From an uncultured Collinsella sp. (lineage in GTDB: Bacteria; Actinomycetota; Coriobacteriia; Coriobacteriales; Coriobacteriaceae): 6,239 nt of DNA. A program made the position numbers and the translations under genes. Below, piece by piece: positions 1-5,564 of the stretch. Where the stretch lies: the NCBI GenBank assembly GCA_900541675.1, contig UQKU01000050.1:1-6239 (forward strand). The letters are read 5' to 3'. Under the pieces are notes generated by a model. It made no database searches, was not told the DNA's origin, and saw only the letters and a list, made by a program, of their open reading frames with translations. How positions within the stretch are numbered: the stretch's first letter is position 1; every line of letters begins with the position of its first letter.

Positions 1-11
1 CGGATTCGCGC

Positions 12-49
12 CTCAGGACTCAGCGCAACGCGTTGCGCTGAGTCCTGAG
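12..49. repeat. Perfect 38-bp palindrome, no spacer
   Basis: Each 19-nt arm (12-30 and 31-49) is the exact reverse complement of the other, meeting at a central AACGCGTT. As RNA or extruded DNA it would form a stem of about 17 bp closed by a minimal loop. Neither side has a run of T that would make it a standard intrinsic terminator: the right flank begins TCTGTTGCAATG and the left flank reads out as GCGCGAATCCG on the other strand. It lies near the window edge, so it may belong to a gene further left, for example as a factor-dependent or tail-less terminator, or it may be a protein-binding or dispersed repeat. The palindrome is seen directly; its function is not known. Confidence 0.9.
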
Positions 50-115
50 TCTGTTGCAATGAAGATGAGAATCAAGGACTAAAGTCGCCGCTTAGTTTTC
101 GTTATGAATTAGCGG

Positions 116-142
116 TGAACAGCGCAGGGTTTCCGCTATACT
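116..142 (+). promoter_or_regulatory. Promoter of the tRNA-Val gene
   Basis: A good -10 hexamer TATACT lies at 137-142, eleven bases before the mature 5' end of the tRNA, so transcription would start near 149 with a leader of only a few bases. The -35 is poor: TGAACA at 116-121 leaves a 15-bp spacer, and GGTGAA at 114-119 leaves 17. A 7-bp inverted repeat, CGCAGGG (123-129) and CCCTGCG (147-153), brackets the -10. Confidence 0.55.
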
Positions 143-152
143 CAATCCCTGC

Positions 153-228
153 GGGCGATTGGCGCAACGGTTAGCGCAGGTGCTTTACACGCACAAGGCT
201 GGGGGTTCGAATCCCTCATCGCCCACCA
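153..228 (+). tRNA. tRNA-Val (anticodon TAC), CCA encoded
   Basis: The cloverleaf can be folded by hand. The acceptor stem is GGGCGAT (153-159) with ATCGCCC (218-224), followed by discriminator A225 and encoded CCA (226-228). The D stem is GCGC (162-165) with GCGC (174-177), and the loop contains GG. The anticodon stem is 179-183 with 191-195, and the loop TTTACAC (184-190) places TAC at 186-188, which reads valine codons. The variable region is AGGCT. The T stem is 201-205 with 213-217 (one G-T wobble) and the loop is TTCGAAT. A35, C36 and A73 agree with known valine identity elements. Two mild oddities are a G27-A43 mismatch at the base of the anticodon stem and a T32/C38 loop pair. It is the only intact RNA gene seen and points towards the convergent arg operon. 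Confidence 0.95.
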
Positions 229-270
229 TTGAATTGTTAGGCCTCCAGTGATGGAGGCCTTTCTTTTTTG
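211..270 (+). repeat. 60-bp direct repeat, copy 1 (tRNA 3' end plus terminator)
   Basis: This copy runs from the T-loop of tRNA-Val through CCA, a 10-nt linker and the terminator. It is identical, base for base, to 396-455, at an offset of 185. Identity stops at 270/455: the next base is T after copy 1 and C after copy 2. Identity over a functional tRNA end is the pattern left by tRNA-targeting integrases, but also by tandem duplication. Confidence 0.95.
239..269 (+). terminator. Intrinsic terminator of tRNA-Val
   Basis: AGGCCTCCA (239-247) pairs with TGGAGGCCT (252-260) around the loop GTGA, giving a 9-bp stem, followed by TTTCTTTTTT to 269. It begins 11 bases after the CCA end. In the opposite direction the hairpin has no T run, so it acts on the plus strand only. 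Confidence 0.93.
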
Positions 271-395
271 TGCCCGGTACATGGGATTCGAACCCGCAAG
301 GGTGCGGAGCTGAGGAAACGCGAAGCGTTTTCCAGCGCAGCACGCGAGGGCCGTAGGCCCGAAGCGGGGCGCGGGCGGCGAAGCCGCACGCGGAC
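271..395 (+). other. 125-bp hairpin-rich insert between the tRNA-3' repeats
   Basis: No coding capacity is apparent. The stretch is a series of short GC-rich hairpins: CCGCA/TGCGG at 294-307; AAACGC-GAA-GCGTTT at 316-330, inside an imperfect outer stem 309-336; GGGCC-GTA-GGCCC at 348-360; CCCG-AAG-CGGG at 358-368, which competes with the previous one; and GCGGC-GAA-GCCGC at 375-387. The repeated three-base loops, mostly GAA-like, are striking. Its left end, GGGATTCGAACCC at 283-295, is the reverse complement of the T-arm core of the neighbouring tRNA (203-215). It could be a remnant of an integrated element, a miniature mobile sequence or a structured RNA. I do not recognise it as a named family. 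Confidence 0.6.
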
Positions 396-413
396 ATCCC
401 TCATCGCCCACCA
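396..413 (+). pseudogene. tRNA-Val 3'-end fragment (second copy)
   Basis: These 18 bases repeat the end of the T arm, the 3' acceptor strand, the discriminator A and CCA of the intact gene. The upstream 58 bases of a tRNA are absent: the sequence before 396 (GCACGCGGAC) does not match the tRNA, so no acceptor, D or anticodon arm can form. It is a remnant or integration scar, not a functional gene. Confidence 0.85.
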
Positions 414-423
414 TTGAATTGTT

Positions 424-454
424 AGGCCTCCAGTGATGGAGGCCTTTCTTTTTT
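424..454 (+). terminator. Duplicated copy of the tRNA-Val terminator
   Basis: Same 9-bp stem, GTGA loop and TTTCTTTTTT tail as the first copy, 185 bp downstream. It would stop read-through from the tRNA and any transcript of the insert before it reaches the convergent arg operon. Confidence 0.85.
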
Positions 455-485
455 GCACACGGCCTATCCCAGCCATGGTAAATCG

Positions 486-563
486 ATAGCAAAACGGGCT
501 CCAGTTCGCCCAATCGTGTGCCAAACGGCACGTGACGGTCTGGAGCCCGCTTCAAATTGCTAT
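486..563 (-). terminator. Nested inverted repeat, probable arg operon terminator
   Basis: Three nested stems can be seen: ATAGCAA (486-492) with TTGCTAT (557-563); CGGGCTCCAG (495-504) with CTGGAGCCCG (540-549), a perfect 10-bp stem; and an inner hairpin, GTGCC-AAAC-GGCAC, near 519-532. On the minus strand the 10-bp stem is followed by TTTTGCTAT, a short T run. It lies just beyond the argD stop codon, so termination of the arg transcript is the simplest reading. The large loop and weak T tract make it untypical. Confidence 0.55.
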
Positions 564-574
564 GCCTAATAGCG

Positions 575-1858
575 CTAAGCCAAAACACCCGCCAGGATCT
601 CGATCAGGTTGTCCACGTCGGCCTCTTCGCACACGAGCGGCGGAAGGAAGCGCAGCGTATGTGCGCCTGTAGCGTTGATCACGGCACCAGCCCCCAATGC
701 ACGGGCTACAACGTCGTGTGCATCACCCGCGGCATCGTCCAGATCGCAGCCGAGCATCAGGCCGCGACCACGCACCTCTACCACATGCGGAAGCTTAGCC
801 AGCGTCTGCTCCATATAAGCACCCACCTTGGCAGCATGCTCGGCAAAATCGCCGCGCACAAGCACGGAGAGCGTCGCAGCACACGCCGCAATGGCCAAGC
901 AGCTACCACCGAAGGTCGAACCATGATCGCCGGGCTTAAAGACGTCGGCGATCTCCTTCTTTGCCACCACGGCGCCCATGGGCACGCCGTCGGCAATGCC
1001 CTTGGCAAGGCTCATAATGTCGGGCTCCACGCCATAGGTCTGGAACGCAAACGGCTTACCCGTGCGGAAGATACCGCACTGGACCTCGTCGGCGATAAGC
1101 ACGGCACCCACCTCGTGCGCCAAGTCGCGCGCCGCAGCCATAAATTCCTCGGTCATGGGATGCACGCCGCTCTCGCCCTGAATCGGCTCGAGCATCACGG
1201 CACAAATCTCACTGCCCAACTGCTTAAAGATTGCGCGCAGTTCATCTACATCGTTGGGCGTGCAGGCCACAAAGCCACCCGGCAGCGGGCGGAAACTGTC
1301 CTGCAGCCAATCCTGCATGGTCGCGGCAATGGTCTCGAGCGTACGACCGTGAAAGCCGCCACGCATGCATACGATGGTGTTGCCGCCGTTACCAGCACGC
1401 TTGGCGTACAGACGCGCGAGCTTCATCGAGCCCTCGTTGGCTTCGGCACCAGAATTGGCAAAGAACGTCTCCCACACCTGCTCGTCCGCAGCCGGGGCAC
1501 CGAGCGCAGCGGCCGTGGTCTCATCGCCGGCGGCAATGGCATCGGCCAGCACGCACGCACCATCTACGTCGTCGTTGGCAAGCTTGGACAGCAGCGCTGC
1601 GACCTGTCCACGCTGCTCGATGTAGAAGTAGTTAGACACATGCAGAAGCTTTTTGGTCTGAGCCTCGAGCGCCGAGAGCACTGCAGGGTTGCCGTGGCCA
1701 AGGCTGCACACACCGATACCAGCGAGAAAGTCGAGATACTCACGACCATCGTCACCGATGAGCTTCATGCCGTGGCCTTCGACAAACTCGACCGGCGAGC
1801 GACCAAAGGTGTGCATGACGTAGTGGGATTCAAGCGATTGTTGTGCTGCAAGTGACAT
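575..1858 (-). CDS. argD: Acetylornithine aminotransferase ArgD
   Basis: A 427-residue PLP-dependent class-III aminotransferase. It converts N-acetylglutamate-5-semialdehyde and glutamate into N-acetylornithine and 2-oxoglutarate, in the cytoplasm. Family landmarks in order: GHGNPAV (54-60); NSGAEANE (135-142), phosphate contact; GFHGRTL (168-174); LEPIQGE (223-229); IADEVQ with D257, which binds the pyridine nitrogen; SLAKG with the Schiff-base lysine K286; and GSTFGG (313-318). The segment between about residues 94 and 130 is an Ala/Asp-rich insertion relative to usual ArgD proteins and accounts for the extra length over the common 390-405. The ATG at 1858 is preferred over an in-frame ATG at 1915 because GAAAGG lies 6 nt upstream of it and homology begins there. 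It is the last gene of the cluster, 68 nt after argB. The related ornithine, succinylornithine and GABA aminotransferases are alternatives, but the context settles the role. Confidence 0.96.
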   Translation of the reverse strand: MSLAAQQSLESHYVMHTFGRSPVEFVEGHGMKLIGDDGREYLDFLAGIGVCSLGHGNPAVLSALEAQTKKLLHVSNYFYIEQRGQVAALLSKLANDDVDGACVLADAIAAGDETTAAALGAPAADEQVWETFFANSGAEANEGSMKLARLYAKRAGNGGNTIVCMRGGFHGRTLETIAATMQDWLQDSFRPLPGGFVACTPNDVDELRAIFKQLGSEICAVMLEPIQGESGVHPMTEEFMAAARDLAHEVGAVLIADEVQCGIFRTGKPFAFQTYGVEPDIMSLAKGIADGVPMGAVVAKKEIADVFKPGDHGSTFGGSCLAIAACAATLSVLVRGDFAEHAAKVGAYMEQTLAKLPHVVEVRGRGLMLGCDLDDAAGDAHDVVARALGAGAVINATGAHTLRFLPPLVCEEADVDNLIEILAGVLA

Positions 1859-1863
1859 GAGAT

Positions 1864-1870
1864 ACCTTTC
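1864..1870 (-). promoter_or_regulatory. Ribosome binding site deciding the argD start
   Basis: On the minus strand GAAAGG (1870-1865) stands 6 nt before the ATG at 1858-1856. The alternative ATG at 1915 would add 19 residues (MLRHYAQ...) unlike the family and lies only 11 nt after the argB stop codon. Confidence 0.7.
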
Positions 1871-1926
1871 GTTAAGCACCAGGTAGCGCGGAGTTTGGGC
1901 GTAATGGCGTAGCAATTTTGAGCCGG

Positions 1927-2907
1927 CTAGACCGTTTGAAGCTTCTCGACCTCGTCGAGGTTCTCGGTCAGACGCGCCGCAAACGTCGAAAGCGGATGCG
2001 GATGCGTATCGAACTCGTAGGCCGTCTCGGTGGAGTGGATCACGGTACCGACGCCAGCATCGGTCAGCAGCTCCAGCAGCAGCGAGTGCGGCGTCGTGCC
2101 GTTGATGATGTGGGCTCGGAACACGCCAGCAGCAAGCGCATCGACGGCGGCGCGCAGCTTGGGAATCATGCCCTTGTCGACTTCTCCGCCGTAGAGCATC
2201 TCGTTGACCTCGTCGAGCGTCAGGTTGGAGATGAGCGAGTCCTTATCACTAAAGTCCTTGTACAGACCGTCGACGTCGGTCAAAAAAATCGCCTTGTGCG
2301 CGTGAAGCGCCGCCGCAACGGCGCCGGCGGCGGTATCGGCGTTGATGTTGAAGAAGCCGCCGTCCTCCCCCGCCGCGACGGTAGCGATTACGGGAATGTA
2401 CTCGCTATCGAGCAAGCGCTCGATATAGTCGGTGTTGACGTGCGTCACTATGCCCACGCGACCGAGTTCGGGGTCGAGCGGCTCGGCGATGAGCGTGCCG
2501 GCATCGCTGCCCGACACGCCTACGGCCAAATTACCGTGGTGGTTGATGGCAGCGACCAGCTCCTGGTTAACCTTGCCGCCCAGCACCTCGCGCACGATAT
2601 CCATGGTCGCCGGCGTAGTCACGCGCTGCCCGTTCTTAAATTCGACAGGGATGTCATAGTGGCTGAGTGCCTCGTTGATGGCTTTGCCGCCGCCATGCAC
2701 GATGACGGGGCGCATGCCGATGATCTTGAGCAAAACGATGTCGCTCATCACGTCGCGGCGCAGTTGCTCATCGACCATGGCCGCTCCGCCATACTTGATA
2801 ACGACCGTCTTGCCGGTCAGGTTTTTAATCCACGGCAGCGCTTCGAACAGCAGCTGCGCAGTTGCTTCGTTGGATTCGCTCGAACGACAATCGCGTGCGA
2901 ATTTCAT
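1927..2907 (-). CDS. argB: Acetylglutamate kinase ArgB, arginine-sensitive type
   Basis: A 326-residue amino-acid kinase that phosphorylates the gamma-carboxylate of N-acetylglutamate with ATP, in the cytoplasm. Motifs: VIKYGG (36-41) with the phosphate-binding K38; HGGGK (71-75); NGQRVT (92-97), acetylglutamate binding; FNINADTAAG (186-195); FLTDVDGLY (208-216), nucleotide site; and GGEVDKGMIPKL (240-251). The N-terminal segment ahead of the kinase core (about 10-34, including LLFEALPWIKNLTGKTVVIKYGG-like spacing) matches the extra helix of hexameric, arginine-inhibited enzymes, so feedback inhibition is inferred. About 34 residues follow the usual end near GVGTVI (285-290), making it longer than the common 290-300. 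The start is placed at the ATG at 2907, which has GAGG 6 nt upstream. An ATG at 2931 and a TTG at 2958 lie in frame upstream without good sites. It sits 80 nt after argJ. Confidence 0.96.
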   Translation of the reverse strand: MKFARDCRSSESNEATAQLLFEALPWIKNLTGKTVVIKYGGAAMVDEQLRRDVMSDIVLLKIIGMRPVIVHGGGKAINEALSHYDIPVEFKNGQRVTTPATMDIVREVLGGKVNQELVAAINHHGNLAVGVSGSDAGTLIAEPLDPELGRVGIVTHVNTDYIERLLDSEYIPVIATVAAGEDGGFFNINADTAAGAVAAALHAHKAIFLTDVDGLYKDFSDKDSLISNLTLDEVNEMLYGGEVDKGMIPKLRAAVDALAAGVFRAHIINGTTPHSLLLELLTDAGVGTVIHSTETAYEFDTHPHPLSTFAARLTENLDEVEKLQTV

Positions 2908-2913
2908 AATCTG

Positions 2914-2919
2914 CCTCGT
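2914..2919 (-). promoter_or_regulatory. Ribosome binding site deciding the argB start
   Basis: ACGAGG on the minus strand (GAGG at 2917-2914) is 6 nt before the ATG at 2907-2905. The in-frame ATG at 2931 has only a distant GGAG, and the TTG at 2958 has nothing convincing, so the shorter protein is preferred. Confidence 0.65.
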
Positions 2920-2987
2920 CTTTCGTATCATTATCACGCCGTGCTCCGCTGTCCGCAATGCGGCAAGATGCGCAGCGTGCCTGGAAT

Positions 2988-4256
2988 CTAGGAACGGTAG
3001 TCACCGTTGATGGAGATGTACTCGTGCGTGAGGTCACAGGTCCACACGGTCGTTGCCGCGTCGCCTGCGCCCAGGTCGGCCGAGATCACGATCTCGGGCG
3101 CCTCAAAACGTCGCAGAGCCTCATCCTCGTCAAAGGGAACGGTCAGGCCATCGCGGCAGACAGGCATGCCCATCATGTCGATGGAAACGTCTTCCTGGTT
3201 AAACTTCACGCCGCACTTGCCGAGCGCCATGGCGACGCGGCCCCAGTTGCAGTCGTGACCGGCGATGCAGGTCTTGACGAGCGGCGAGTTGGCGACGGCA
3301 CGGGCGGCGATATCGGCTTCCTCGTCGGTGGCGGCGCCGGTAACGTTAACCGTCACGAGCTTTGACGCGCCCTCGCCATCGGCCGCGATGTTGCGCGCCA
3401 GGCTCTCGCACACCTCGTGCACGGCAAAGGCCAGTTCGTCAAAGGCGTCAGTGCCCTCGACGATAGCCTCGGCATCTGCAGCAGCAGCGCCAGAAGCAAG
3501 TATGATACAGGTGTCGTTGGTCGAGGTATCGGAATCGACCGTCACCTTATTGAAGGTCTGCTTAACGGTCGAGAGCAACAGGGCGTGGAGCGCCGACGGC
3601 TCGACGGGGGCATCGGTAGTAATGACCGCGATCATGGTGGCCATATTGGGCATGATCATGCCCGAGCCCTTGCACATGCCGCCCACCGTATAAGCGTTGC
3701 CCGCATGACCCGCAGCCTCACTGCGGTAGCGAACGGCATACTCCTTGGAGTGCGTATCGGTCGTCATGATGGCACGGGCCGCATCGGCACCGCCATGGGC
3801 AGAGAGTGCCTCGTAGGCGGACGGAACGGCCGTCTCAAACGTGTCGATCGGCAGAATCTGTCCAATCACGCCTGTGGATGCAACTAGGATCTGCTGGGGT
3901 TCACAGCCGATGACCTGCGAGGCGATGTTGCACGTCTCGCGCGCGCAGGCTAGGCCGGTCTCGCCCGTGGCGGCGTTCGCGTTGCCGGAGTTGATTGAAA
4001 CACCGGCGATGATGCCATAGCCCTTGTCCGCACCGCCCAGGTTGGCACGGCTCACCTGCACGGGCGCCGCGCAAAAGCGGTTGGTCGTAAACACGCCGGC
4101 ACCTGGACAGGGCTTATCGGGCACGACGAGTGCATAGTCCAAGCGCTCGGGATTCTTCCGGAATCCCGCATGGATACCTGCAGCCTTAAAGCCGGCCGCC
4201 GCCGTAACGCCGCCCTCGACGGCGCGAATCTTGATATCAATCAGGTCGGTATTCAT
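2988..4256 (-). CDS. argJ: Glutamate N-acetyltransferase / ornithine acetyltransferase ArgJ
   Basis: A 422-residue member of the ArgJ family of self-cleaving N-terminal-nucleophile enzymes. It moves the acetyl group from N-acetylornithine to glutamate, releasing ornithine and regenerating N-acetylglutamate, in the cytoplasm. Visible motifs: GVFTTNR (54-60); NSGNANAATG (89-98); ASTGVIG (126-132), the oxyanion-hole region; TTDT (165-168); KGSGMI (196-201); and NMATM (204-208), where T207 should be the nucleophile and first residue of the beta chain. Predicted chains are thus 1-206 and 207-422. The C terminus, HEYISINGDYRS, is the usual family ending, so the gene is complete. An AAGGAG lies 11 nt before the ATG, slightly far, with GGGACG nearer. 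Whether it also accepts acetyl-CoA (bifunctional type) cannot be told from sequence; absence of argA here does not prove it. Confidence 0.97.
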   Translation of the reverse strand: MNTDLIDIKIRAVEGGVTAAAGFKAAGIHAGFRKNPERLDYALVVPDKPCPGAGVFTTNRFCAAPVQVSRANLGGADKGYGIIAGVSINSGNANAATGETGLACARETCNIASQVIGCEPQQILVASTGVIGQILPIDTFETAVPSAYEALSAHGGADAARAIMTTDTHSKEYAVRYRSEAAGHAGNAYTVGGMCKGSGMIMPNMATMIAVITTDAPVEPSALHALLLSTVKQTFNKVTVDSDTSTNDTCIILASGAAAADAEAIVEGTDAFDELAFAVHEVCESLARNIAADGEGASKLVTVNVTGAATDEEADIAARAVANSPLVKTCIAGHDCNWGRVAMALGKCGVKFNQEDVSIDMMGMPVCRDGLTVPFDEDEALRRFEAPEIVISADLGAGDAATTVWTCDLTHEYISINGDYRS

Positions 4257-4280
4257 CGTCCCTACGACTCCTTATATCAA

Positions 4281-4334
4281 ATAAAAAAGCGGGCATCGGC
4301 TGGCACGCCATACCGGTCGCAATTAGTAGACCAG
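4281..4334 (-). promoter_or_regulatory. Terminator-like structure in the argC-argJ gap
   Basis: Reading on the minus strand through the 135-nt gap, a first hairpin pairs CTGGTC (4334-4329) with GACCGG (4318-4313). A second pairs GCGTGC (4308-4303) with GCCCGC (4294-4289) with one mismatch, and is followed directly by TTTTTTAT (4288-4281). It could lower transcription of argJ-argB-argD relative to argC, act as a processing site, or have no function. The stem is weak, so termination would be partial at most. Confidence 0.35.
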
Positions 4335-4391
4335 CTTAAAAGTGGCGCCCAACTCGATACCCGACTACCAAATCGTTAACAATCGAATGTG

Positions 4392-5462
4392 CTACACCGG
4401 GCACGCCACTGTGGGCAAGCCTCGTCGCTCGTCAAAGCCAAAAACGATGTTGGCGCACTGGACCGCCTGGCCCGCAGCACCCTTGCACAAATTGTCGATA
4501 GCGCCCGTCGTCACCAGCACGCCCGCACGCTTGTTGAGCGCAAGGCCGATCTGGGCGGCGTTGGTGCCGACGACCGAAGCCGTCTTGGGCTGCTGGCCGG
4601 CATCGAGCACGCGCACAAAGCTGCGTCCGGCGTAAAACTTCTTGTAATGGTCGACGACGTCCTCAAGGGCCAACGCGTCGAGAGCCTGCGGCGCGAGCGG
4701 CATCGTCACCGTGGAAAGCAGGCCGCGCTTGAGCGGTGCCAAGTGCGGAGTAAAGACGACGCGATCGGTCAGGTCCATGATCTGCTCAATCTCGGGCGTA
4801 TGGCGATGTTTGCCTACGCCATAGGCCTCCAGGTTCTCGTCCGCGCTACAAAAATGGGTGCGAGCGTTGCAGGACTTACCGGCGCCCGTCACGCCACTAA
4901 TGGCATCGACGATTACGGGGCCGTTCTCTGCCACCCAGCCCGCACGCACGGCAGGAGCGGCAGCAAGGCTCGTTGCGGTGGGATAGCAACCGGCGCAGGC
5001 GACCAGCACGGGTTTGCCGTCGGCATGGTCGGATGCGGCGGTCTCCAAGTCCCGGCAGAATAGCTCGGGCAGGCCAAAGGCACGGGTCTTGAGCAGCTCG
5101 GGGCTCGTATGCTCGGCGGCATACCACGTCTCAAAGACGGACGCGTCGTTCAGGCGGTAGTCGGCCGAAAGATCAAAGCAGGAGACGCCCGATGCAAGCA
5201 GCGCGGGCACCTGTGCCATGGCAGCCGTGTGCGGCACGGCAAGAAAAACCGCATCGCAGCTCTTGAGCTCGGGGGCGTCATGCGTGGTGAAAACCAGATC
5301 GCTCACGCCAGCAAAGCTCGGATACACCGCGGACAGCGGCTGGCCGGCATCGGCGTTGGACGTAATGGCAACAAGTTCAAACTCGGGATGGCCGAGTACG
5401 AGGCGAATGAGCTCGGCTCCGGCATATCCAGCCGCGCCGACGATTCCAACCTTCAAAGACAT
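4392..5462 (-). CDS. argC: N-acetyl-gamma-glutamyl-phosphate reductase ArgC
   Basis: A 356-residue NADPH-dependent reductase that turns N-acetylglutamyl-5-phosphate into N-acetylglutamate-5-semialdehyde. The N-terminal Rossmann domain opens with GIVGAAGYAGAEL (6-18), the nucleotide-binding glycine motif. The catalytic cysteine is C159 in ACAGCYPT (155-162). KHRHTPEI (218-225) holds the histidine that acts as general base, probably H221. AIDNLCKGAAGQA (321-333) is the conserved C-terminal signature. Length is close to the family norm of about 345. AAGGAG stands 6 nt before the ATG at 5462, the best ribosome binding site in the cluster. It is the first gene of the operon, directly downstream of the putative ArgR operators, and is followed by argJ after 135 nt. 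Confidence 0.97.
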   Translation of the reverse strand: MSLKVGIVGAAGYAGAELIRLVLGHPEFELVAITSNADAGQPLSAVYPSFAGVSDLVFTTHDAPELKSCDAVFLAVPHTAAMAQVPALLASGVSCFDLSADYRLNDASVFETWYAAEHTSPELLKTRAFGLPELFCRDLETAASDHADGKPVLVACAGCYPTATSLAAAPAVRAGWVAENGPVIVDAISGVTGAGKSCNARTHFCSADENLEAYGVGKHRHTPEIEQIMDLTDRVVFTPHLAPLKRGLLSTVTMPLAPQALDALALEDVVDHYKKFYAGRSFVRVLDAGQQPKTASVVGTNAAQIGLALNKRAGVLVTTGAIDNLCKGAAGQAVQCANIVFGFDERRGLPTVACPV

Positions 5463-5546
5463 ATCAGACTCCTTGTCTGCGATTTATGCACCGATGCGCA
5501 TTTCGCAGCGGTCGTTATGAAGTGGGTTGAAACTTTAGCACCAAAA

Positions 5547-5564
5547 GATGCATTTATACGTAAA
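5547..5564. promoter_or_regulatory. Putative ArgR operator (ARG box), promoter-distal from the upstream side
   Basis: TGCAT (5549-5553), a 4-bp spacer TTAT and ACGTA (5558-5562) form an imperfect palindrome (three of five positions of the right half match). It overlaps a TATAAA -10 candidate on the minus strand. Its centre is exactly 21 bp from that of the better box at 5568-5585, the spacing of tandem ARG boxes in well-studied ArgR systems. Confidence 0.5.

Larger units (their letters stand above)
396..455 (+). repeat. 60-bp direct repeat, copy 2
   Basis: An exact duplicate of 211-270, containing the tRNA-Val 3' fragment and a full copy of the terminator. If the pair are attachment-site scars, this is the distal one, and the 125 bp between them is all that remains of the inserted DNA. 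No integrase gene is present. Confidence 0.95.

Noticed and set aside
271..297. A minus-strand tRNA gene
   Set aside because: The T-loop and a 3' strand can be traced, but the T stem has a mismatch, and no acceptor 5' strand, D arm or anticodon arm is present.
211..455. CRISPR-like repeat and spacer
   Set aside because: There are only two repeat copies, of 60 bp, with a single 125-bp interval, and the repeat is a tRNA end plus terminator. No cas genes are present.
142..588. Minus-strand open frames across the tRNA-Val locus
   Set aside because: They translate the antisense of the tRNA, its terminator copies and the hairpin insert. The phrase GDEGFEPP is a familiar spurious product of tRNA antisense.
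1859..1915. Longer ArgD starting at the ATG at 1915
   Set aside because: The added 19 residues do not resemble the family and the site lacks a good ribosome binding sequence, unlike the ATG at 1858.
2908..2958. Longer ArgB starting at a TTG (2958) or ATG (2931)
   Set aside because: Neither has a well-placed Shine-Dalgarno, whereas the ATG at 2907 has GAGG six bases upstream.
557..2991. Long plus-strand open frames opposite argD (557-1855) and argB (1918-2991)
   Set aside because: They are antisense shadows created by GC-rich codon use. The translations are rich in His, Arg and Gly, show no family motifs and lie opposite genes with complete catalytic signatures.
4256..4330. Small open frame in the argC-argJ gap acting as a leader peptide
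   Set aside because: A minus-strand ATG with about 24 codons exists, but it has no ribosome binding site, no run of arginine codons suited to attenuation, and overlaps the argJ start.
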